IMG/VR virus record: IMGVR_UViG_3300047299_000031
Coordinates: 1-33,460 of that record
DNA length: 33,460 nt
Strand: one strand, 5' to 3'
DNA from: a virus
In this document: positions 21,758 through 30,257 of the stretch, in pieces
Position numbering within the stretch: the first letter of the stretch is position 1
How the letters are laid out: each line of letters starts with the position of its first letter
Notes under the pieces: generated by a model
Told to the model about the DNA's origin: nothing
Seen by the model: only the letters and a program-made list of their open reading frames with translations
Databases searched by the model: none
Program-made: the position numbers and the translations under genes

Positions 21758-21790
21758 CAAACGTATATAAATTAAAAATAATGATTCAAG
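21758..21790 (-). promoter_or_regulatory. Bacteroidota-type promoter of the minus-strand gene
   Basis: On the minus strand a CTTG (21790-21787) is followed after 21 bases by TACGTTTG (21765-21758), matching TTTG-N19-21-TAnnTTTG except for one base. Predicted start is about 37 bases before the ATG. The -33 part lies within the first codons of gene 44. Confidence 0.5.
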
Positions 21791-22731
21791 CACTATTTAC
21801 AGAAAAGTATCGCCCGAAAAATTTAGATGATTTAATCTTGCCAGAAAGAGTAATGAATAAATTTAAAGATGGTTTAACACAAAACGTCTTATTCGCAGGT
21901 TCTCCAGGAACTGGTAAAACATCAACCGCTAAGGCGATTATCAATCAGTTTGAATTACCATACTTATACATTAATGCGTCAACCGATACTTCAGTTGAGG
22001 TTATTAGAACTAGAATCACTGACTTCTGCTCCACGATGTCAATCCTAGATGATCGAAACAAGTTCAAAGTAGTTATATTAGATGAGGTTGATGGTGTCTC
22101 AGATCAGTTCTTTAAAGCGCTCCGTGCCACTATGGAACAATTTGCATCCAACTCTCGATTTATTGCAACTTGTAATTATATTAACAAATTGCCAGATCCA
22201 ATTCTTTCACGATTTGAAGTAATTAATTTTGATTTCGATAAGTCAGAGGAAACAGAATTAACAAAGAAGTATATCAAGCGTGTTTATGATATTTGCGGTA
22301 AAGAAGGCATGTCAATCGAAAAGCCGGCTTTAGTTGAATTTGTAAAGCGTAACTTCCCAGATTTAAGAAGCACTCTAAACAAATTACAGGGTTATAAATC
22401 TCAAGGAACTACTAATATTACGGTTGACGATGTTGTACGCTTTAATTCAGTTTATAAAGATATTTTTGAATTGATTTTTAATGAAACCGATCCAGTTAAA
22501 AACTACAAGCTATTGGTTTCAGAGTATAGCAATAGAGTGGACGAGGTATTACAATCATTAGGTAGTGATTTTATAGAATATGTACAGGCCGAAAAACAAG
22601 CTAATATTAAACATATTCCACAGATTGTGATTTCAGTGGCCGAGCATCAGGCACAAAGAACTAACGTAATTGATCCAATTATCACAATGTTATCTTGTGT
22701 TTATAAGATTCAGGAGATAGTTAGGTCTTAA
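21781..22731 (+). CDS. 44: Clamp loader large subunit gp44-like (AAA+ ATPase)
   Basis: Opens the sliding clamp and places it on primed DNA using ATP. The length of 316 aa equals T4 gp44 (319 aa). Motifs in order: clamp-loader N-terminus TEKYRPKNLDDLILP, Walker A GSPGTGKT (40-47), Walker B VVILDEVDG with D101-E102, sensor 1 ATCNYINK (about 129-136), and the arginine finger S143-R144-F145, where SRC is the usual form. In T4 the small subunit gp62 follows directly; here the next gene is RNase H, and no obvious gp62 is present. It is well separated from the clamp and polymerase genes. Confidence 0.95.
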   Translation: MIQALFTEKYRPKNLDDLILPERVMNKFKDGLTQNVLFAGSPGTGKTSTAKAIINQFELPYLYINASTDTSVEVIRTRITDFCSTMSILDDRNKFKVVILDEVDGVSDQFFKALRATMEQFASNSRFIATCNYINKLPDPILSRFEVINFDFDKSEETELTKKYIKRVYDICGKEGMSIEKPALVEFVKRNFPDLRSTLNKLQGYKSQGTTNITVDDVVRFNSVYKDIFELIFNETDPVKNYKLLVSEYSNRVDEVLQSLGSDFIEYVQAEKQANIKHIPQIVISVAEHQAQRTNVIDPIITMLSCVYKIQEIVRS

Positions 22732-22751
22732 AAAAATAATAGTAAATATAT

Positions 22752-22782
22752 TTTACCAGGTCAGAAAAATTGGTTATATTTA
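22752..22782 (+). promoter_or_regulatory. Candidate host-type promoter before RNase H
   Basis: TTTA (22752-22755), 19-base spacer, TATATTTA (22775-22782): each box differs from the Bacteroidota consensus by its final base. TATAATA (22786-22792) also abuts the ATG at 22793, so two overlapping signals are possible. Confidence 0.35.
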
Positions 22783-22792
22783 CAATATAATA

Positions 22793-24022
22793 ATGGAAGA
22801 AGATATGAAATTAGGAAAACACACGTTACTGATAGATGGAAACTATTTCATTTACAGTCGTCTTTTTGTGATGCCACGTCCAAATAGCGGTAAGTTATTA
22901 GGTGACGATAAGAGTAAAGCTCAATTCATGCGTAAATTATGTATTGACTTTGCATCTGAAATTAGAAAAATGCAGCCATTTTTAGATAAGATCGTACTAA
23001 CAATCGATTCTAAATCTTGGCGTAAAGATCTTTTTCCTGACGCAGAATATAAAGGTACTAGAACACAAGATGATTCAGTGTGTTGGGATGGTGTTTATGA
23101 AATTTACGATGAATTTAAATCAGTCTTAGCAAAACGCGGTGTCATTGTTCACCAAGTAAATGGCGCAGAAGCTGATGATTTATTATTTGGCTGGTCCACA
23201 TACTTAAACTCAATGGGTAAAAATTGTATTGTTTGGACAGGTGATAGTGACTTAATTCAAATTGTAGACTATTCTAAAGCAACCGATGGCTATACTTTAT
23301 GGTATTACAATTCTAAAAAGAAATTAATTGCGTTCGAAGGCTTTAATAAAATGATGGCAATGCCTACATTTGATAATTCAAACGATGATGATTTACTTTT
23401 TAATATGGCAAGCAAAACAGCTCTTTTAGAAAAAGTTAGAGCTGATTTATCAGATTGGTTAAAAAAGAATCGCGTTGAAGTTGAAGAAGTAAATTGCGAT
23501 CATTTTATCTTTAAGAAGATTTTAATGGGTGACAAATCAGATAACATTAAATCTGTAGTTACATTCAGTAAAGAAGTCAAGGGTAAACCTCGTACATTCT
23601 CAATTACTGAAAAACAAGCTTCTAAGATATTAGAACAATACATTAAAGAAGAACAGGATTTTACAATTGACCACATGTTTGTTGAAGCTCAGGTTGAAAA
23701 GATTGCAGATATAATTTATAGAGTGGTAGGCCATGACCCTAAATCTCATATCAAAATGCGATTCAATCAAAATCTAGACATTATGTTATTACACAATAAC
23801 ACAATACCTGAATCCATACAACAACAAATACAAAAGAGCATTGATAAAGATATTTCAATTGATCCAGAATTATCTAAGTTAACTCAGATGGAAAAGATTT
23901 TAGAATCTTCTAAATGGGTTCAAATTAAAGCAGATGTTCCAAAGCAATTTGATCCATTTGCTGGCTTAGAGGATGAAACAAATTCAGCCCCTTTGACTAA
24001 AAACCTTAAAGAATTATTCTAA
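22793..24022 (+). CDS. rnh: RNase H / 5' nuclease (FEN-1 family)
   Basis: Removes RNA primers and 5' flaps from Okazaki fragments. Acidic metal-binding residues are in family order: LLIDGNYFIYSR with D15, IDSKSWRKD with D72, GAEADDLL with E126, D128 and D129, WTGDSDLIQI with D151 and D153, and GDKSDNI in the helix-3-turn-helix region near 245. With 409 aa it is about 100 residues longer than T4 RNase H (305 aa); extra sequence lies between the last metal motif and GDKSDNI and in the C-terminus. The C-terminus LKELF resembles a clamp-binding tail. Start is uncertain: ATG 22793 abuts a TATAATA, and ATG 22805 gives MKLGKHTLLIDGN directly before the first catalytic motif. Confidence 0.93.
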   Translation: MEEDMKLGKHTLLIDGNYFIYSRLFVMPRPNSGKLLGDDKSKAQFMRKLCIDFASEIRKMQPFLDKIVLTIDSKSWRKDLFPDAEYKGTRTQDDSVCWDGVYEIYDEFKSVLAKRGVIVHQVNGAEADDLLFGWSTYLNSMGKNCIVWTGDSDLIQIVDYSKATDGYTLWYYNSKKKLIAFEGFNKMMAMPTFDNSNDDDLLFNMASKTALLEKVRADLSDWLKKNRVEVEEVNCDHFIFKKILMGDKSDNIKSVVTFSKEVKGKPRTFSITEKQASKILEQYIKEEQDFTIDHMFVEAQVEKIADIIYRVVGHDPKSHIKMRFNQNLDIMLLHNNTIPESIQQQIQKSIDKDISIDPELSKLTQMEKILESSKWVQIKADVPKQFDPFAGLEDETNSAPLTKNLKELF

Positions 24023-24030
24023 TAGTTGAT

Positions 24031-24189
24031 ATGACTAACGAGGAACAAATAGAAGAGATCTTATTTGAAGCTGATTCTTATGGACTTCGAGTTGAAGTAA
24101 TAGCCGAAGCTAAAAAAATCATGCAAGAACAACCATCGATCGATAAAGTGCTAGCATATCAGTTAGCATTCGATGAATGGATTAAATAA
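24031..24189 (+). CDS. Very small hypothetical protein (52 aa)
   Basis: Short reading frame filling the gap between RNase H and the next gene, in the usual A-rich context with a TAA stop. The product is acidic and helical (MTNEEQIEEILFEAD at the start, AYQLAFDEWIK at the end). The pattern A-Y-x-x-A-F-x-E-W is regular and amphipathic. Spacing (8 bases from the RNase H stop, 6 bases to the next ATG) and codon use like its neighbours support translation. No function can be assigned. Confidence 0.6.
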   Translation: MTNEEQIEEILFEADSYGLRVEVIAEAKKIMQEQPSIDKVLAYQLAFDEWIK

Positions 24190-24195
24190 TTAAAT

Positions 24196-24618
24196 ATGCT
24201 AGACGAAACAAAATTATTTGACTTTGTAAAAATCATGTTTACAAAGCCAAAGGACTATAAAGAATTAAAGCAACAAACTAAGAAGCGTCATCATTTTATG
24301 ATTAATCGTTTCTTCTCTATTAAATTTCCGGCAAACGCACAGTTGTTTAATAAGAATGGAATTAATGGAGCTGCTGTTGTAGATTCTTGGAGTTTAGTTG
24401 CTCAACGATTTACTTCAGTTCCAACTTGGTTTTATACTAAAACTAAGAAAATTGAGACAACTAAGAAAGATGAATACATACCTAGTGAGGAAGTTGTTTC
24501 GTTATTCTTACAAAAGAATGAAATTGGTAAACGAGAATTTAATGAATTAAAAAAGTTTGCCAGAGAAGAACTTTACACAGAGTTAAAGAAATTAGAAACA
24601 GCAATCAAGGTATATTAA
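24196..24618 (+). CDS. Hypothetical protein of the clamp-loader/RNase H operon (140 aa)
   Basis: Not securely recognised. Basic and helical, with a notable segment HHFMINRFFSIKFPANAQLFN (about 33-53, last residue approximate) and then INGAAVVDSWSLVA, SVPTWFYTKTKK, and a C-terminal helix rich in lysine and glutamate. The company of gene 44 and RNase H suggests a replication accessory protein; clamp loader small subunit gp62, which is missing from its usual position after 44, is one possibility, but I see no convincing sequence match. Its stop overlaps the next start by one base (TAATG), indicating coupled translation of the two. Confidence 0.8.
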   Translation: MLDETKLFDFVKIMFTKPKDYKELKQQTKKRHHFMINRFFSIKFPANAQLFNKNGINGAAVVDSWSLVAQRFTSVPTWFYTKTKKIETTKKDEYIPSEEVVSLFLQKNEIGKREFNELKKFAREELYTELKKLETAIKVY

Positions 24619-25283
24619 TGAAAAACTTTTCAACATATAACGCGGTCGATGTTATCGATATTATTTTATACAAATATAATTATTACGATAACAAGATTTG
24701 GACAGGTATTAAAAACCAGATCAATTACATGACAGTCAATGAACAGTCTGTATTGGTTTCTCCGGCTGCGTTAAAAGAATACATTGAAAAGACATATCCT
24801 AATGAATTAAATAAATTCAAATCAATTGGTTCAGAGTTTTTACACAAGGACGCCAATTCTATCTATTTTTTAAATCTGCTTCTTTCGCAGATGCAACAGT
24901 TAAAGTGGGTTAAACTAACGCTTGATAAGAGTAAAAATTATTCAAGATTAATTAACGACGGTGGTCAGTCCCCTAGAATTAATTTCAGTTACAAAATATT
25001 ACACATCACCCTAAGATTATTTGATCTTTTTCAAGAAGATGAGCTGGAAGACATTAATAAAATACTTACGGGTTTAAAGTTATTAAGAAACGGTAAACCT
25101 TACGAAAGACATCGTCTAGATCATTTTGTTTCTATGTTAGACAGATGGATGAATAACGCAGATTTAAATCCACACGATCATACCCCAGACGAACAGGTTG
25201 AATTAGTAGCAATGATTCTAGATATAATTGAGGCTAAATTAGAGGGTGACAATCCAGAAGTTTTATTGGTGACAGACTATTAA
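24618..25283 (+). CDS. Hypothetical helical protein (221 aa)
   Basis: Not recognised. All-helical, with aromatic N-terminus (YNAVDVIDIILYKYNYYDN, 7-25), a central KWVKLTLDKSKNYSRLIND segment and an acidic C-terminus (VELVAMILDIIEAKLEGD). Length and composition are like T4 helicase loader gp59 (217 aa), which is also helical, but no motif confirms this. It is translationally coupled to the preceding gene and ends the early-type operon; a late-promoter-like motif follows 11 bases later. Confidence 0.8.
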   Translation: MKNFSTYNAVDVIDIILYKYNYYDNKIWTGIKNQINYMTVNEQSVLVSPAALKEYIEKTYPNELNKFKSIGSEFLHKDANSIYFLNLLLSQMQQLKWVKLTLDKSKNYSRLINDGGQSPRINFSYKILHITLRLFDLFQEDELEDINKILTGLKLLRNGKPYERHRLDHFVSMLDRWMNNADLNPHDHTPDEQVELVAMILDIIEAKLEGDNPEVLLVTDY

Positions 25284-25293
25284 TTCTTTTCAA

Positions 25294-25302
25294 GATATAT
25301 AA
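25294..25302 (+). promoter_or_regulatory. Late-promoter-like motif GATATATAA before the membrane protein
   Basis: Ends 19 bases before the ATG at 25322, marking the change from replication to late structural genes. Confidence 0.6.
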
Positions 25303-25321
25303 TTGAAAAGAAGGATAGTAT

Positions 25322-25768
25322 ATGTCTTTAAAAACTAAATTCAATACGCTTATATCAAATTTTGGTAAGAGAGAATGGCTAGTGTACATGGTAGTTTCAC
25401 TATGGATTGCATTTGGAATCCTAGGAGCCTTTGAAGATGCAAACTTTGCGCAGATGGCCACGTATTTCGGTTCTTTAACAGCTTATGTTGCAACATACAT
25501 TTGGGCAGAAACAAAAAGACCAAGCGAAAAAACAAGCATTTTATTACCGGGTCCATCTTCTAGAAGAGAGATCATGATTTATTTGGTTGTATTATTATGG
25601 GCAATTGCAGGCGCTGTTGCTATTAAAATGCATAGAGATTTAGGAGATTTAGCATTATACTTCGTATCTTTGACGGGATTTGTTGCATCTTGGATTGCCG
25701 GTGAAGTTTATAAGCCAGAAGATACAATTAAACTTAAAAGATTTGATAAAGAAAATACAGAAGCATAA
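25322..25768 (+). CDS. Four-helix membrane protein with internal duplication (148 aa)
   Basis: Four hydrophobic segments are predicted by eye: about 19-37, 43-62, 84-101 and 109-126. Residues 17-63 and 82-128 are two 47-residue repeats that align without gaps, with 18 identities (R-E, Y, V-V, L-W, G, A, Y-F, S-L-T, V-A, I, E); each repeat is a pair of helices. A short loop (64-81) with KRPSEK joins them, and the tail is charged. No signal peptide. It is expressed with late genes (motif upstream) and its stop overlaps the gp14-like gene by one base. A late-expressed small inner-membrane protein could be a holin or antiholin-like protein or an assembly-site membrane factor; none is proven. Confidence 0.88.
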   Translation: MSLKTKFNTLISNFGKREWLVYMVVSLWIAFGILGAFEDANFAQMATYFGSLTAYVATYIWAETKRPSEKTSILLPGPSSRREIMIYLVVLLWAIAGAVAIKMHRDLGDLALYFVSLTGFVASWIAGEVYKPEDTIKLKRFDKENTEA

Positions 25769-27705
25769 TGATAAAGGGTAATTCAGCAAACGAGTATGGT
25801 GATTTTTTAATAGCGTCCCTTAAAGACCCTTATAAAGATGTCGTTAGAGTAATAGATTGGGAAATCTTAGTAGGTTTATCTGATTCTAATACCGTTGGAA
25901 AAATTTCATTACAAAGAAATAGCAACGAGGTATTTGGTCTAGGCACCAATTTTAATTTTCAACCAGGTGATAAAATCATCGTGGGTAATATGACATTGGA
26001 AATTGAAAATCAAGTTAGTGCTGAGAAATTATTACTAGTAAATCCATCGCCAGTCACGGCAACCAACGTTGAATTCTTTAAACCTGATAATCAATATAAT
26101 CATTTCTCATACGAATTTAGATATTCAACTGATGGTAAATTATTTAATGAATTTCATGCGTTAAATAAACAACAGGATTTTGGTGATTTGTTTCACATGA
26201 CATTCAATCCTAGAGAATCTTTATATTTAGAAGTTAAGGCTGAAGTAGATACTTTAATTCCTGGAAATAAATTAACTTTAATTTCAATTACATATACTCT
26301 TGAAAAAGATAATGGTATTATAGAATCATGTCCGCAGTTATGTTTAGATTGTACAGATCCATTCTTATTTTCAGGTTGCGCAAACATTAGAGTGGATTGT
26401 GAGTATGACGAATTATTTAAGCCTTATAGCTTAATGAAAAGTCAGCAGGTATATCTTCAATTGGCGAAAATGGCAAACGATATTTTTGGTCATGACGTTA
26501 CCTATTTTAGAACAGAACCTGACATGAGAACAAAGGACGTAATTCTAATGGAGTACTCGTTGTTTGACGTGGTTGATCAGCAGACTTTAAAAATTTTAGT
26601 ACCTGACAATGAGTTTCCACAAGAATCAACAATTGCATACAATATGTTCGGTATGGATTTTGAAGAGTTTGAAATTCATATTGTTGCTTCTGAGTTTGAA
26701 AAAGTATTCGGTTACAAGAAGAAGCCAAGGGCGAGAGATTACATGTACATTCCATTGATTAATAAAATGTATATGATTAGTTCAATTGCAGTGGGTGATC
26801 GTTTTAATGCAACGCAAGCATATTGGAAAGTTAAATTAACTAAATATAACGAAGATACTGCGGTAGATCAAAATCAATTTGAACCTACAATCGACGCAAT
26901 CGTTACAAACATAGATGAGGTGTTTGGCGAAGAAATTCAAGAAACTTATGCAAAGGATACAAAACCAATGCAGTTTCAAACGGTTTCAACTGCATACCGC
27001 GATGGCATAAGACAGTTTATAGAAAAGGATTTAAAGATCGTAGACTATGAATTAAAGAATAGATGGACAGTTGTTTCTAAGAATTATTATGATTTATCTC
27101 CTGTAAAAAGAGGAGAAGTTGCAATGGAATATGTTGTTGAAAGTTCAATTACAAATAGCGATAACTTTGCTTTATCTGGATGGTTTCAACCTCAGTTTCC
27201 AGCAAATTACGCAGCTGAAGAATTTTTCTTTGGAGATTACGATGTGAATAACGGATTTAGAACTTTAATCTCTGCACAAGATTTTAAAGTAATGATAAAC
27301 GGAATTACGCATACTTTCCAACATAATGTTACATTTGATCCAGCAAAATGGTATGCAATTATCTTAAACGGTAGTAATACATTCAAACAGCTTGCATTGT
27401 ACATATATGAATTAGATTTATCATTTAATTTCAACTTCCCACAATCAGGTGATAACGATCTGGTTCTTAAGTTCTCAGAAGTGAAGAGTGTATCACAGGC
27501 GTTCTATTGGGATTCAAATACTAATTACCATTTAAAAGGCGGCAAGTTGTCTCTAACAAACCTGAGATTCTTCAAGCAACCTATTGAGTTTGAACAACAT
27601 AGCAATGTGTTAAATCAATATGTGGTAAGAGATTCTCAATTAGCAATCATCATCGATAATGCAATTCCTTCAATTGGATTCCAGAAATTCCGCAATGCAA
27701 GATAA
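25768..27705 (+). CDS. 14: Enlarged neck protein, gp14-like core with extra domains (645 aa)
   Basis: T4 gp14 (256 aa) forms part of the neck that joins head and tail. Residues about 230-370 read like its core: ANDIFGHDVTYFRTEPD, an FGMDFEEFEIHIVAS-type strand pair matching T4 FGMQVQDEVTLSINP, then PRARDYMYIPLINKMYMISSI corresponding to [21 protein letters not shown]. Around this core are a beta-rich N-terminal part (1-195) with a cluster of four cysteines (SCPQLCLDCTD...SGCANI, about 188-208), and a C-terminal beta-sandwich (about 450-610) with SGWFQPQF, FKVMINGITHTF, FDPAKWYAIILNG and LSLTNLRFF spacing typical of LamG/concanavalin-like lectin folds. It is 2.5 times the T4 length. Gene order 14-16-17-18-19 as in T4 supports the call; gene 13 is not seen. 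Confidence 0.8.
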   Translation: MIKGNSANEYGDFLIASLKDPYKDVVRVIDWEILVGLSDSNTVGKISLQRNSNEVFGLGTNFNFQPGDKIIVGNMTLEIENQVSAEKLLLVNPSPVTATNVEFFKPDNQYNHFSYEFRYSTDGKLFNEFHALNKQQDFGDLFHMTFNPRESLYLEVKAEVDTLIPGNKLTLISITYTLEKDNGIIESCPQLCLDCTDPFLFSGCANIRVDCEYDELFKPYSLMKSQQVYLQLAKMANDIFGHDVTYFRTEPDMRTKDVILMEYSLFDVVDQQTLKILVPDNEFPQESTIAYNMFGMDFEEFEIHIVASEFEKVFGYKKKPRARDYMYIPLINKMYMISSIAVGDRFNATQAYWKVKLTKYNEDTAVDQNQFEPTIDAIVTNIDEVFGEEIQETYAKDTKPMQFQTVSTAYRDGIRQFIEKDLKIVDYELKNRWTVVSKNYYDLSPVKRGEVAMEYVVESSITNSDNFALSGWFQPQFPANYAAEEFFFGDYDVNNGFRTLISAQDFKVMINGITHTFQHNVTFDPAKWYAIILNGSNTFKQLALYIYELDLSFNFNFPQSGDNDLVLKFSEVKSVSQAFYWDSNTNYHLKGGKLSLTNLRFFKQPIEFEQHSNVLNQYVVRDSQLAIIIDNAIPSIGFQKFRNAR

Positions 27706-27711
27706 AAACAA

Positions 27712-27720
27712 GATATATAA
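27712..27720 (+). promoter_or_regulatory. Late-promoter-like motif GATATATAA before the terminase genes
   Basis: Ends 21 bases before the small terminase ATG at 27742. Confidence 0.6.
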
Positions 27721-27741
27721 TCTTGAAAATAATATCTTATT

Positions 27742-28407
27742 ATGTCAGAAGAGAAAAGAAGACCAATTGCCGAGCAGGCAGAAGACATTCGTAAAGAATT
27801 AGACGAATTAATAGGAACTGATGAAGCAATAAGCGATATCGTTCAACAAGATCCAGAACTTCCAGTTGCAAGACCTAAAGCACCTGCTAATTTTGCTGAA
27901 ATGAAAACTAAGGCAACAAAGCAGGCCGAGAAGACAATTACAGCTTTAATGAAATTTTATTTAGATGAAGACATCATCACTAAGGATGAGTATGTCATGG
28001 CTAAAAAGAAAATGGATGAGATGACAATGTCATCTTTAGTGTATCAGTTAAACGCAGGCGAAAGAGCTCTAACAACTTTATTAGAAACTATTGAAGATGG
28101 CGAGCTGGCCCCAAGAATGTTTGAAGTATTGGCTACACTACAAAAATCAATGTTAGACATCATTAAGTCTCAGACCATGTACTTGATGGCAACTGAAGAA
28201 TCAACTAAACGTATTGCAAGAGATATTGAAATGTATCGTAAAAACGTAGATAAGCAAGAGATTCAAGCAGCCGGCGGTTCTACTGATAATGGAAATGTTC
28301 AGCGTGGAACAAAAGATCTAATGAGATTAATTAAACAGGCTCATTTAACTGAAGAAGAGAAACAAGAGGAGCTTGAAATAGATGATGCAGAATTAAACGA
28401 AGATTAA
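27742..28407 (+). CDS. 16: Terminase small subunit gp16-like
   Basis: Recognises DNA and regulates the gp17 packaging motor. The 221-aa product is longer than T4 gp16 (164 aa). The central helical stretch APRMFEVLATLQKSMLDIIK parallels T4 SPRHMEVFATLMGQM and is the oligomerising coiled coil of the family. The N-terminal 60 residues are acidic and proline-containing; the C-terminus (GGSTDNGNVQRGT, then DLMRLIKQAHLTEEEKQ) resembles the gp17-contacting tail of T4 gp16. It lies directly upstream of gene 17, one base between stop and start, as expected for co-translated terminase subunits. Confidence 0.9.
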   Translation: MSEEKRRPIAEQAEDIRKELDELIGTDEAISDIVQQDPELPVARPKAPANFAEMKTKATKQAEKTITALMKFYLDEDIITKDEYVMAKKKMDEMTMSSLVYQLNAGERALTTLLETIEDGELAPRMFEVLATLQKSMLDIIKSQTMYLMATEESTKRIARDIEMYRKNVDKQEIQAAGGSTDNGNVQRGTKDLMRLIKQAHLTEEEKQEELEIDDAELNED

Positions 28408-28408
28408 T

Positions 28409-30238
28409 ATGGCAGAGAACGCTAGTGATAATATGTGGATTCCTAAGGAATCCTCAGACATACAATCGGTTAAGTTAATTTGGTCGACGAAAAACGTTAA
28501 TGATTATATTACAGCAGTCGATAAGGGTTACAGACCAAACGTAAGTTCTCCTTTTTATGAAGGTAAACAACACCTTCGCAAAGGTAATTTAGTGTTTGAA
28601 TATACTGATGAAGAAATTCAAGAGATAGCCCGATGCGCAACCGATATTGTATACTTTGCAGAAAAGTACGCGGTTGTAATGACGGATGAGGGTATTCAGC
28701 AGGTTAAATTAAGAGAATACCAAAAGAAAATGTTAGCAAATCTTCAAAATGAAAGATTTAACATTGTACTTGCATCTCGTCAAATGGGTAAAACCGTAAC
28801 AGCATCTATTTTCAATGCATGGTTCTTAACATTTAATTACGATAAAACAACCCTATTATTAGCCAACAAGGCCGATTCGACTAAAGAGATTATTGATAAG
28901 GCAAAAGTTGTAATTGAGCACTTACCTTTCTACATGAAACCTGGAATTATCAAGTATGACGTTATGAACGTTAGAGCTGATAATGGTTGTCGTTTAGTAG
29001 GTCAATCAACTACAGCTAAAGCCGGTATTGGTTTTACCATCCACAACTTATATCTAGATGAGTTTGCCCACATTCACCCAACGATCGTAGATACTTTTTA
29101 TGAAAACGTTTATCCTACGCTATCAGCTTCTAAAATCTCTCGTATTAATATTACTTCTACTCCAAATGGATTTAATAAATTCTATGAGATTTGGTCAGCT
29201 GCTGAAAAAGGAGATAATGCGTATACACCTTTAAGAATTGACTGGTGGCAACACCCCGATAGAGATGATGCATGGTATCAACGAGAGCTAAGAAACTTAG
29301 GTTCTGAAGAGGCATTTAATAGACAATATGGTAATGAGTTCGTAAGTTCTAGTTCACTTCTTTTATCTCCGGCATCAATGAAGGTTTTAAGAAAGAACGC
29401 TAAGAAATTTATAAATCATGAATTTGAAGAGTTTGATAATATACATATTGACGTAAAGGGATATTTAACATGGCATCCTGATTTTGATGTAGAAACATGC
29501 AGCGATCCGGATAGATTCTTCTTATATTCTGTAGATATTGCAGAAGGTAACGGAGGAGACTTTTCAGTTATTAATGTATTTGAATTATTGCCAATGAAAA
29601 AGGAGCACATGGATAAAGTATTAAATCCAGGCGCAATGTATGATTTCTTTAAGTTAGAACAGGTGGCAATTTTTAAATCTAATGAACACGTAATAGAGGA
29701 CTTTGCTAAGATTTTATACACCCTGTCATGTGAAATCTTTAATCCGGAGAACGTTAAGATGGTAATTGAGTATAATACATACGGGGATATTCTATTAAAA
29801 TATCTTTCAACTGTATTTCCTCAAAGAAATGAATTTGAGGAAGAAATGATTTTAAGGTTTAAGCACAGACATGATTCTAAAGGATTGAAAATGGGTCTTA
29901 AACTTAAATCAGATAATAAAGCTATTTTCTGCCAGAACTTTAAAAAGCTGATAGAAAATAATAGAATTTTTATTAATGACATAGAAACAGTAAACGAAAC
30001 GTCATTATTTGGAACCTTGAAAAATGGTAGTTATGGTGCCCAAATGGGACATGATGACATGGTGATGTCCTCAGTCAACGCAACGGAGTTCTTTGGAACA
30101 ACTGATTATGCAGATGCGGTTGAGGAATTGTTAGATATAATAGATCCAGATCTTCACGATTACATGGAAAAGATTCTTTTTAAGGATAATGATTCACAAG
30201 GAGATCTGCAATATGATATTTATGACCTATTATCATAA
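28409..30238 (+). CDS. 17: Terminase large subunit gp17 (ATPase and nuclease)
   Basis: Powers DNA translocation into the prohead and cuts the concatemer. The length of 609 aa equals T4 gp17 (610 aa). ATPase domain: Walker A SRQMGKT (123-129), Walker B LYLDEFA with D217-E218, and coupling motif TSTPNG (249-254). Nuclease domain (RNase H fold): YSVDIAEGNGGDFS with D376, MVIEYNTYGD with E454, and the final GHDDMVMS motif with its aspartates near 550. All catalytic positions are intact. It follows gp16 and precedes sheath and tube genes in the T4 order. Confidence 0.98.
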   Translation: MAENASDNMWIPKESSDIQSVKLIWSTKNVNDYITAVDKGYRPNVSSPFYEGKQHLRKGNLVFEYTDEEIQEIARCATDIVYFAEKYAVVMTDEGIQQVKLREYQKKMLANLQNERFNIVLASRQMGKTVTASIFNAWFLTFNYDKTTLLLANKADSTKEIIDKAKVVIEHLPFYMKPGIIKYDVMNVRADNGCRLVGQSTTAKAGIGFTIHNLYLDEFAHIHPTIVDTFYENVYPTLSASKISRINITSTPNGFNKFYEIWSAAEKGDNAYTPLRIDWWQHPDRDDAWYQRELRNLGSEEAFNRQYGNEFVSSSSLLLSPASMKVLRKNAKKFINHEFEEFDNIHIDVKGYLTWHPDFDVETCSDPDRFFLYSVDIAEGNGGDFSVINVFELLPMKKEHMDKVLNPGAMYDFFKLEQVAIFKSNEHVIEDFAKILYTLSCEIFNPENVKMVIEYNTYGDILLKYLSTVFPQRNEFEEEMILRFKHRHDSKGLKMGLKLKSDNKAIFCQNFKKLIENNRIFINDIETVNETSLFGTLKNGSYGAQMGHDDMVMSSVNATEFFGTTDYADAVEELLDIIDPDLHDYMEKILFKDNDSQGDLQYDIYDLLS

Positions 30239-30257
30239 GAAAAAGCACGATGACAAC

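Noticed and set aside
21764-21772. GTATATAAA upstream of gene 44 as a late promoter
   Set aside because: First base differs from the G/A-ATATATA pattern and the gene is a replication gene. More likely part of the AT-rich divergent promoter region.
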